Of a DNA stretch of 10,136 bases, positions 1 to 6,459 are shown piece by piece. Source of the stretch: Opitutia bacterium UBA953 (GTDB lineage: Bacteria; Verrucomicrobiota; Verrucomicrobiia; Opitutales; UBA953). How positions within the stretch are numbered: the stretch's first letter is position 1; each line of letters starts with the position of its first letter. The position numbers were made by a program, and so were the translations under genes. The notes beneath the pieces are model-generated. The model saw only the letters and a list, made by a program, of their open reading frames with translations. It made no database searches and was not told the DNA's origin. The stretch spans positions 93,333 to 103,468 of the forward strand of contig DBCR01000018.1 in the NCBI GenBank assembly GCA_002293125.1, written 5' to 3'.

Positions 1-27
1 ACGCGCTTCCTGCGCCAGTTCGCCTAA
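1..27 (+). CDS. pheS: phenylalanyl-tRNA synthetase alpha subunit, C-terminal end (partial)
   Basis: Only the last eight codons and the TAA stop are in the window; they read T-R-F-L-R-Q-F-A. Known PheS proteins end in a very similar stretch (E. coli ends in ...RFLKQFK, from memory), and the next gene, 3 nt away, is pheT. PheS carries the catalytic site of the alpha2-beta2 phenylalanyl-tRNA synthetase. The assignment rests on this short tail plus the usual pheS-pheT order. The rest of the gene lies upstream of the window. Confidence 0.85.
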   Translation, partial: TRFLRQFA

Positions 28-30
28 GCC

Positions 31-2466
31 ATGAAAGTCTCTTTCCAAGCCCTCTCCCGTCACCTCGACCTCGCCGGCGTCACCGCCGAGCGCGTCGCGG
101 AAGTCCTCCCGATGCTCGGCCTCGAGGTGGAGTCGGTCACGACCTTCGGCCTCGCCCCGCTACCGCTCGTGGTAGTCGGTGAGATCAAGTCTTTCGACAA
201 GCATCCGAAGGCCGATCGTCTCAGCGTCTGTCAGGTCGACGTGGGTGATGGCGCGATCCGCCAGATCGTCTGCGGTGCGAAGAACTTCAAGGCAGGTGAC
301 CGGGTCCCGGTCGCTCTCCCAGGCACGGTGATGCCGAGCGGTTTCACGATCTCGGTCTCGAAGCTCCGTGACGTCGACTCGGCGGGCATGATGTGCTCCT
401 CCGAAGAACTCGGCCTCGGCAAAGGCGAGGACGGTCTGCTCATCCTCACGCCGCGTCAGCCGGCCCCGGGCACGCCGCTCAATTCCCTTTTCGGCGCGCC
501 GGATACGGTGCTCGAAATCTCGGTCACGCCTAACCGCGGTGATTGCCTCGGCATCCGCGGCGTCGCCCGCGACCTCGCCGCTGCGCTTGGCCTGACGCTG
601 AAGCCGCTCACGGTGAAGACGCCGGCCGGCCTCGCCGCCGCACCTTCCGCCGCCGACGCAGTGAAGTTCGTCCGCTCGTCCTCCGAGTTCTGCCCTTACT
701 ACACGCTGCGCACGCTGAAGAACTTGCAGGTCGGCCCGAGCCCGGAATGGCTTCGTCGCGACCTCGAGGCCGCTGGCCTCCGTCCGATCAACAACGTGGT
801 CGATATCACGAACTGGGTGCTGCTCGAACTGGGCCAACCGCTCCACGCGTTCGATGCGAAGAAGATTTCCGAAGGTATCGAGGCCCGCCCGGCCCGCGAA
901 GGCGAAGAGATCGTGCTGCTCGACGGCAAGAAGGTGAAGCTCGAGACCGGTGTCTGCGTCATCGCCGACGCCCAGCGCCCGCTCGTCGTCGCCGGCGTGA
1001 TGGGTGGCGTCGATTCCGGCGTGACCGATTCTACGACCGACGTCCTGCTGGAAGCCGCTTGGTTCCGCCCCGGCGAAATCCGCCGCGTCGCCCGCCGCAT
1101 CGGCGTCTCGACCGACTCTTCCCATCGCTTTGCCCGTGACGTGGATCCGGCCGGCGTCGAGCTCGCCTCGCGCCTCGCCACGGATCTCCTCATCGAACTC
1201 GCCGGTGCCCAGCCGGCTGGTCCCGCCGTCGCCGTCGGTAAGCCCCCGCGCGCAGACGTGACCATCGAGCTGCCCGTTGGCTACGTCGCGGCTAAGCTCG
1301 GTACGCCGATCGCCGACGCCGATGTCTCCGCGGCCTTCGCCCGCCTTGGCTTCACAGTGAAGGCCTCCGCCACCGGCTTCTCGGTGCTGGTGCCTTCGTT
1401 CCGTTCCGACGTGACCCGTCCCATCGACCTCGTCGAAGAATTCATCCGTATCCACGGCACCGACAAGGTGCCCGCCGGCCGTCCGATCGCCCCGCTCCCG
1501 GGCGACGAAGATGCGCTGACGTCCGTCTTCACCCGCGAAGTCTCCGCCCGCCTCGTCGGCGCCGGTTTTACGGAGTGCTGCCACTACTCGCTCCGCGACG
1601 CCGCGGAACTCGAACGCACGCTCGGCGCCGATAAGGCCGCCTTGGTCGCGATGGATAATCCGCTGACCGCCGAACAGACGCACCTCCGTGCGTCGCTCGT
1701 CCCGGGCCTCGCCGGCGGGCTTGCGCTTAACCTCTCGGTGCACGCCGATCCGCGCGGTCTCTTCGAAGTCGGTACGGTCTTCCGTCCGCAGGCTGACGGC
1801 ACCGTGCGCGAATTCATCTCGGTTGCCTTCGCGATCGTCGCCGAACCGGTGACGCGTTCCTGGAAGTCCCGTGAGGCCTTCGACGGCCTTCGCGCGAAGC
1901 GCCTTCTGCAGGATGCCGCGGCGCTCGCAGGCGTCGCCTCGGTCCGTCTTTCGTTTGCCGCCGCCTCCGGTGGTCTCTGGCAGGCCGATCACGCCGCCGC
2001 CCTCGTCGACCGTGGCCGCGCCGCGGAAGGCGCCTGTGGCGTCCTCGATCTCCGCTGGACGCGTTCCCTCGGCCTGAAGAGCTCCGTCATCGCCGGCGAA
2101 GTCTGCTTCCCCCGCTCGGCTTTCGCCGAAGCCCGCAAGATCCCCCGCTTCGAAGCGTTCTCTTCCTTACCGCCCGTCACGAAGGACGTCGCGGTCATCG
2201 TGCCACTCGACGTCGCCGCCGCCGAAGTCGAAAGCCGTGTCCGCCAAGGCGCCGCCAAGGCGGCCGGTAAGGAGTTCGCGCTGGAGTCGGTCAACTGCTT
2301 CGACGTCTTCACCGGCCCGGGTCTGCCTGAAGGCCACCGCAGCCTGGCCTTCGAAATCCGCTGGCGCCATACGGCCCGGACGCTCACGGACGAAGAAACC
2401 AATCAAGCCCTCGGCGTGGTCATCGCGACGCTCGAGAAGGGCGCCGGCTGGACCGTCCGCCGCTGA
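31..2466 (+). CDS. pheT: phenylalanine--tRNA ligase beta subunit
   Basis: This 811-residue protein is the non-catalytic, tRNA-binding and editing subunit of the cytosolic alpha2-beta2 enzyme that attaches phenylalanine to tRNA-Phe. Domains in order: an N-terminal segment starting MKVSFQAL; an OB-fold tRNA-binding domain at about 40-155, including HPKADRL and VCGAKN; the B3/B4 editing region at about 210-400, with RPINNVVDITN from residue 251, GQPLHAFD and the VAGVMGG loop; a B5 domain at about 408-478; the synthetase-like core; and a C-terminal FDX-ACB anticodon-binding domain at about 712-811, with LPPVTKDVAV near its start and a TLTDEE motif near its end. Length is normal for bacterial PheT, and no key block is missing. 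The ATG follows the pheS stop after GCC, and its N-terminus matches the family, so this start is secure. No Shine-Dalgarno sequence precedes it. The long open frame on the opposite strand is a GC-bias shadow. Confidence 0.98.
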   Translation: MKVSFQALSRHLDLAGVTAERVAEVLPMLGLEVESVTTFGLAPLPLVVVGEIKSFDKHPKADRLSVCQVDVGDGAIRQIVCGAKNFKAGDRVPVALPGTVMPSGFTISVSKLRDVDSAGMMCSSEELGLGKGEDGLLILTPRQPAPGTPLNSLFGAPDTVLEISVTPNRGDCLGIRGVARDLAAALGLTLKPLTVKTPAGLAAAPSAADAVKFVRSSSEFCPYYTLRTLKNLQVGPSPEWLRRDLEAAGLRPINNVVDITNWVLLELGQPLHAFDAKKISEGIEARPAREGEEIVLLDGKKVKLETGVCVIADAQRPLVVAGVMGGVDSGVTDSTTDVLLEAAWFRPGEIRRVARRIGVSTDSSHRFARDVDPAGVELASRLATDLLIELAGAQPAGPAVAVGKPPRADVTIELPVGYVAAKLGTPIADADVSAAFARLGFTVKASATGFSVLVPSFRSDVTRPIDLVEEFIRIHGTDKVPAGRPIAPLPGDEDALTSVFTREVSARLVGAGFTECCHYSLRDAAELERTLGADKAALVAMDNPLTAEQTHLRASLVPGLAGGLALNLSVHADPRGLFEVGTVFRPQADGTVREFISVAFAIVAEPVTRSWKSREAFDGLRAKRLLQDAAALAGVASVRLSFAAASGGLWQADHAAALVDRGRAAEGACGVLDLRWTRSLGLKSSVIAGEVCFPRSAFAEARKIPRFEAFSSLPPVTKDVAVIVPLDVAAAEVESRVRQGAAKAAGKEFALESVNCFDVFTGPGLPEGHRSLAFEIRWRHTARTLTDEETNQALGVVIATLEKGAGWTVRR

Positions 2467-2471
2467 TCATC

Positions 2472-2762
2472 ATGGCCGAAGGTTTCGACATCGACCACCT
2501 CGCGAAGCTCGCCCGCCTCAGCCTAACGGCCGAGGAGAAGGTTCTCTACTCGTCGCAGCTCAACCAGATCCTGGGTCACTTCCAGGCGCTCGCCGACGCC
2601 GACCTGCCCGCGACGATCGACGACGCCCGTGTCGTCAACGAAGCCGCGCTCCGCTCCGATGAACCAGGTCCCGTCCTCGGCGCCGAAGCCGTCACGCGTA
2701 TCGCCCCCGCCTCGCGCGATGGGCAGATCTCCGTCCCGCGCGTCGTGGACGACGAATCGTAA
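2472..2762 (+). CDS. gatC: Asp/Glu-tRNA amidotransferase subunit C
   Basis: This 96-residue protein is the small subunit of the GatCAB amidotransferase, which wraps around GatA and stabilises its contact with GatB. The N-terminal HLAKLARLSLTAEE segment is the typical GatC start: a helix with the L-A-R-L-x-L-x-x-E-E pattern. It is followed by LNQILGHFQAL, the central helix, and by LRSDEPG, equivalent to the family's L-R-x-D-x-P block. Length is usual for the family. It begins 5 nt after the pheT stop and ends 3 nt before gatA, so it belongs to the same transcript. There is no visible Shine-Dalgarno sequence; translation probably depends on coupling to pheT or on an SD-independent mechanism (inference). 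Confidence 0.95.
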   Translation: MAEGFDIDHLAKLARLSLTAEEKVLYSSQLNQILGHFQALADADLPATIDDARVVNEAALRSDEPGPVLGAEAVTRIAPASRDGQISVPRVVDDES

Positions 2763-2765
2763 GCC

Positions 2766-4223
2766 ATGGCCGACGCGCTCCATACGCTTTCCGCCGCCGA
2801 ACTCGGCCGCCGCCTCGCGGCCGGTACGCTCACGTCCCGCGCCCTCTGCGAAGCGCTCATCGCCCGCTATCAGAGGGTGAACGACAAGGTCGGGGCTTTC
2901 ACGCATCTCGACCAAGCTGACGTGCTCGCTCAGGCCGACGCCTCTGATGCCCGCCGCAAGGCCGGGCAGGGCAGGGGTCCGCTCGAAGGCATCCCGGTCG
3001 CGATCAAGGACAACATCGCGGTGAAAGGTCAGCCGCTCACGTGCTCAAGCAAGATGCTCGCGCCGCTCGTCTCTCCTTACGACTCGCATGTCGCTGAACG
3101 CCTCCGTGCCGCCGGCGCGATCCTCTACGGTCGTCTGAATATGGACGAGTTCGCGATGGGTTCCTCCACCGAGAACTCGGCGCTCCGCAAGACGTTCAAT
3201 CCTTGGGACCTCGCCCGTATCCCGGGCGGTTCTTCCGGCGGCAGCGCCGCGGCCCTCGCGGCCGGCCTGGTGCCGCTCTCGCTCGGTTCCGATACCGGTG
3301 GTTCCATCCGCCAGCCCGCCTCGCATTGCGGCGTGGTCGGCCTGAAGCCCACCTACGGCCTGATCTCCCGCTTCGGTCTCGTGGCTTTCGCATCGTCACT
3401 CGACCAGATCGGCCCGATGGCCCGCAGCATCGAAGACTGCGAACTCCTCCTCAATGCGCTATCCTCGGCCGACGCGCGTGATATGACCTGCTTCGGCCCG
3501 TCCGACCGCGGGCTCACGCCGGCTGGTGACGCCAAGAAGCTCCGCATCGGCATTCCGAAGGGCTTCCTCGGTAAGGGTGTCGCGCCCGAGGTCGCCGCCG
3601 CGGTCAATGCCGCCGTCGAATTCTACCGCGCCCAGGGTTGCGCGATCTCCGAAGCCGAACTGCCCTCCGCCGACCTCGCGGTGCCGACCTATTACGTCGT
3701 CGCGACCGCCGAAGCTTCTTCGAATCTCGGTCGTTATGACGGCGTCCGTTACGGCCACCGCTCCGCCGCGGCCGGTACGCCGGTCGAGATGATGACGGCG
3801 AGCCGCTCCGAAGGTTTCGGCCCGGAAGTGAAGCGCCGCATCCTGCTCGGAACGTTCGTGCTCAGCGCTGGTTACGCCGACGCTTATTACGTCCGCGCGC
3901 TCCGTGCCCGCGCCAAGATCCGCGCCGAATACCTCGCCGCTCTCGCCGGCGTCGACGTGTTGCTTACCCCGACCGTCCCGACACCCGCCTTCAAGGTCGG
4001 CGAGAAAGCCTCGGATCCTCTCCAACTCTATCTCGAGGATATCTTTACGATTCCCGCCAACCTGGCCGGCCTCCCGGCGATCTCGGTACCTTGCGGCAAG
4101 TCCGGCCACCTGCCGGTCGGTTTCCATCTGGTCGGAGCACCGCTCTCCGAAGCCAAGCTCCTCGCCGCGGGCCGTCTCTTCGAGGCCGCCCATGGTTATG
4201 CCCACCAGCAAGCCGCCCTATGA
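2766..4223 (+). CDS. gatA: Asp/Glu-tRNA amidotransferase subunit A (glutaminase subunit)
   Basis: This 485-residue amidase-signature enzyme hydrolyses glutamine and passes the ammonia to GatB, where Glu-tRNA-Gln and/or Asp-tRNA-Asn is amidated. The Ser-cisSer-Lys triad can be read directly: Lys81 in PVAIKDN, Ser156 in the GGSSGGS glycine/serine loop, and Ser180 in DTGGSIRQPA. The spacings of 75 and 24 residues match those of characterised GatA proteins (from memory of the S. aureus enzyme). The downstream VGLKPTYG block and the C-terminal LPAISVPCG block are also present. Length is normal. The gene starts 3 nt after gatC, and its TGA stop overlaps the gatB ATG (ATGA), which suggests translational coupling and matched amounts of A and B. 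Whether the cell lacks GlnRS, AsnRS or both cannot be told from here. Confidence 0.98.
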   Translation: MADALHTLSAAELGRRLAAGTLTSRALCEALIARYQRVNDKVGAFTHLDQADVLAQADASDARRKAGQGRGPLEGIPVAIKDNIAVKGQPLTCSSKMLAPLVSPYDSHVAERLRAAGAILYGRLNMDEFAMGSSTENSALRKTFNPWDLARIPGGSSGGSAAALAAGLVPLSLGSDTGGSIRQPASHCGVVGLKPTYGLISRFGLVAFASSLDQIGPMARSIEDCELLLNALSSADARDMTCFGPSDRGLTPAGDAKKLRIGIPKGFLGKGVAPEVAAAVNAAVEFYRAQGCAISEAELPSADLAVPTYYVVATAEASSNLGRYDGVRYGHRSAAAGTPVEMMTASRSEGFGPEVKRRILLGTFVLSAGYADAYYVRALRARAKIRAEYLAALAGVDVLLTPTVPTPAFKVGEKASDPLQLYLEDIFTIPANLAGLPAISVPCGKSGHLPVGFHLVGAPLSEAKLLAAGRLFEAAHGYAHQQAAL

Positions 4224-5695
4224 GCAACGCACCTTCTGATTGGGAAGTCGTCATCGGCCTCGAGGTCCACGTCCAGCTGCACACCCGGGCCAAGGTGTTC
4301 GCGTCGTCCCCTTGGGGCTTCGGCAAGGAACCTAACGAGCAGGTCGATCCCGTCGTCCTCGGTCTCCCTGGTACGCTACCAGTGGTGAATCGCGAGGCGG
4401 TCGAGAAATCCATCCTCTTCGGGTTGGTCGTCGGAGCGTCGGTTCCGGAGCACTGTTCCTGGGATCGTAAGAACTATTTCTACCCGGATAACCCGAAGAA
4501 CTATCAGCTCACCCAGAAGGATTTCCCGGTCGTCGTCGGCGGCCAGGTCGAGATCGAACTCCCGGGCGCTTCGCGCAATGTGATGGGCGAGCATAAGTTC
4601 ATCCGTATCCACCACGCGCACCTCGAAGAGGACGTGGGTAAGCTCAGCCACGCGGGCAGCGGCTCGTTGGTCGACTATAACCGGGCCGGCGTGCCGCTCC
4701 TCGAGATCGTCACCGAGCCGGACCTTCGTTCCTCGGCCGAAGCCGAAGCTTTCCTGCGCTCGCTCGTCGCGATGCTCACCCAGGCAGGCGTCGCTGATTG
4801 CGACATGGAAAAGGGCCAGCTGCGTTGCGACTGTAACGTCTCTATCCGCCGTCGTGGCGCCGAGAAGCTCGGCACCCGTACCGAGACCAAGAACCTCAAC
4901 TCGATCTCGAGCGTCCGCGACACGGTGATCTACGAGACCGCCCGTCAGATCCGCGAACTCGAAGCCGGCCGTTCGATCACGCAGGAGACCCGCGGGTGGA
5001 ACGCCGAACTCGCCCGCGGTTACGTCCTGCGCGACAAGGAAGACGCGCACGACTACCGTTACTTCCCGGATCCGGACATCCCGACCCTCAAGATCTCCCG
5101 CGAGACCGTCGCGCGCCTCGCGAAGCAGGTCCCCGAGAACCTTTACGACCGCCAGCGTCGCTACGTCGAGAAGCTCGGCCTGCCTTACACCGCCGCCTCG
5201 GTGCTCGTGAACGACCGCGCCCTCGCCGAATGGTTCGAGGCCGCCGTGGCCGCGCACCCGACCAATCCGTCGGGCATCGCCAACCTCGTCGCCAACGACC
5301 TCCTCCGCGACCTTGCCGCTTCGGCGACCGCTCCGGTCTCGCTGGAGTCCTGCCCGATCAAGCCGGCGCAGCTCGCTGGCTTAGTGAAGCTGACGGATGA
5401 AGGCGTCATCTCCAAGCAGCAGGCCAAGGAAGTCTTTGCCGAGATGTTCACGTCGGGTCGGGATGCCGCCGCCATTGTAGATGCAAAGGGCCTCCGCCAG
5501 AATAGCGACACCGGCGAACTCGAGAAGATCGTCCAGGAAGTCATCGCCGATCCGGCCGTGGCGAAGTCCATCGCCGAGTACCGCGCGGGCAACGAGAAGG
5601 CCATCAATGCGCTCAAAGGTCCGATTATGAAGCGCACGCAGGGCAAGGCTAACCCTGTCCTGATCGACCAGCTGCTCCGCAAGTTCCTCGCATGA
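4220..5695 (+). CDS. gatB: Asp/Glu-tRNA amidotransferase subunit B
   Basis: This 491-residue protein binds the misacylated tRNA, activates its side chain with ATP and completes transamidation using ammonia from GatA. Visible family blocks: VIGLEVHVQL (11-20), RKNYFYPDNPKNYQL (83-97), HLEEDVGK (134-141), VDYNRAGVPL (151-160), RCDCNVS (202-208) and TETKNLNS (221-228). A helical GatB/YqeY tail at about 340-491 contacts the tRNA elbow. The frame stays open upstream to an ATG at 4091, but that region lies inside gatA. The ATG at 4220 gives the standard short leader before VIGLEVH and forms an ATGA overlap with the gatA stop, so I chose it. The stop overlaps the next gene by 4 nt. Confidence 0.98.
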   Translation: MSNAPSDWEVVIGLEVHVQLHTRAKVFASSPWGFGKEPNEQVDPVVLGLPGTLPVVNREAVEKSILFGLVVGASVPEHCSWDRKNYFYPDNPKNYQLTQKDFPVVVGGQVEIELPGASRNVMGEHKFIRIHHAHLEEDVGKLSHAGSGSLVDYNRAGVPLLEIVTEPDLRSSAEAEAFLRSLVAMLTQAGVADCDMEKGQLRCDCNVSIRRRGAEKLGTRTETKNLNSISSVRDTVIYETARQIRELEAGRSITQETRGWNAELARGYVLRDKEDAHDYRYFPDPDIPTLKISRETVARLAKQVPENLYDRQRRYVEKLGLPYTAASVLVNDRALAEWFEAAVAAHPTNPSGIANLVANDLLRDLAASATAPVSLESCPIKPAQLAGLVKLTDEGVISKQQAKEVFAEMFTSGRDAAAIVDAKGLRQNSDTGELEKIVQEVIADPAVAKSIAEYRAGNEKAINALKGPIMKRTQGKANPVLIDQLLRKFLA

Positions 5696-6393
5696 GCGAC
5701 TCTTCCGCTTCGCCGCTGACCGCCGGCATCAAGGCCCTCCGCGACATCGCCCTTCCTCTGGTAGTCATCATGTTGGCGGCCGCTGGCTTGGTTGTCGCCT
5801 ACTACAATGTCCCGGAAGTCGCCACGGCTCTTAATCGTATCGGTGCCATCAACGCGGCCAATCCGATGGCCTTTGCCGCGATCTGCACGGCCATCACCTC
5901 TGGTCTGATCCCTTGGTGCTTCCGCATGGTCTTCCCTGGGTTGCGGCCGGCGCATCCCTTCCGCGACCTCCTTCATAGCATGGTCTGGTGGGCCCTGATG
6001 GGGATGCTGGTAAGTTATTTCTACACCCTGCAGGCCGCCTGGTTCGGTAGCGAAGCTAACCTGCGGACCGTCCTCCTGAAGGTCCTCGTGGATATGGCGG
6101 GCTTCACGATCTTCATCGGAGCTCCGTTCAACGCTATCTCGCACCTCTGGAAGGATTGCGGCTGGGACACCGCCCGCCTGCGCGCGGCGATGGGCCCGGG
6201 CTGGTATCGCCGGTTGGTCCTGCCGAATCTACTCACGAACTACTTCGTCTGGCTCCCGGGTACGCTGATCTTCTACAGCATGCCCACCGACCTCCAGTTG
6301 GTCGTGGCCAATTGCATTGGTTGCTTCTGGGCCTTGATGTGCGCCCGCATCGCGGCCCATTCCGGCGTCCCGACGACCGATATCCACGCCTGA
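5692..6393 (+). CDS. Mpv17/PMP22-family-like integral membrane protein
   Basis: This 233-residue hydrophobic protein has about five membrane segments by eye, roughly 18-40, 57-80, 94-115, 126-148 and 179-222 (the last a probable pair). No signal peptide or catalytic motif is seen. The C-terminal half lines up with Mpv17/PMP22 proteins. LTNYFVW (181-187) corresponds to ITNYYLW of human MPV17, and IFYSMP (193-198) to NFYLVP. A conserved Trp (213) follows about 15 residues later, as in the family. LLKVLVDMAGF (128-138) matches the L-K-x-L-L-D-Q-x-x-F block. The human residues are quoted from memory. Family members form membrane channels or support organelle homeostasis in eukaryotes, and their transport substrate is unsettled, so no substrate can be assigned here. 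The start forms an ATGA overlap with the gatB stop, making this the last gene of the pheST-gatCAB transcript. Family membership is likely; function is unknown. Confidence 0.75.
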   Translation: MSDSSASPLTAGIKALRDIALPLVVIMLAAAGLVVAYYNVPEVATALNRIGAINAANPMAFAAICTAITSGLIPWCFRMVFPGLRPAHPFRDLLHSMVWWALMGMLVSYFYTLQAAWFGSEANLRTVLLKVLVDMAGFTIFIGAPFNAISHLWKDCGWDTARLRAAMGPGWYRRLVLPNLLTNYFVWLPGTLIFYSMPTDLQLVVANCIGCFWALMCARIAAHSGVPTTDIHA

Positions 6394-6436
6394 GCGTAAA
6401 TCAGGCGGTGTCGGCAACCCTCGCTTGAATCCCTGC

Positions 6437-6450
6437 TTTGCTTCGGCGAA
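6437..6450 (+). promoter_or_regulatory. small hairpin with UUCG loop before priA
   Basis: TTTGC-TTCG-GCGAA can form a five-pair stem (one T.G wobble) closed by C-G around a TTCG tetraloop, a very stable RNA loop type. It ends 9 nt before the priA GTG. It sits in the 66-nt gap between the membrane-protein gene and priA, where I see no convincing promoter and no Shine-Dalgarno sequence. It might modulate read-through or priA initiation, but five pairs can occur by chance. There is no T-run after it, so it is not a canonical terminator. Confidence 0.25.
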
Positions 6451-6459
6451 CCTCCCCCC

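Noticed and set aside
160..1992. 610-codon open frame on the - strand opposite pheT
   Set aside because: It lies wholly within the conserved pheT gene, and its translation is low-complexity Arg/Gly/Asp-rich sequence typical of antisense frames in GC-rich genes. No family motif is visible.
4091..4219. Extended gatB start at 4091 giving 534 residues
   Set aside because: The extra 43 residues lie inside gatA in another frame and have no counterpart in GatB. The ATGA overlap at 4220 gives the normal N-terminus.
4376..5257. 293-codon - strand open frame opposite gatB
   Set aside because: It is a shadow of a well-conserved gene with biased composition and no motif.
6394..6459. Promoter for priA (TTGAAT at 6425-6430 as -35)
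   Set aside because: No acceptable -10 hexamer lies 15-19 nt downstream, so I do not call it.
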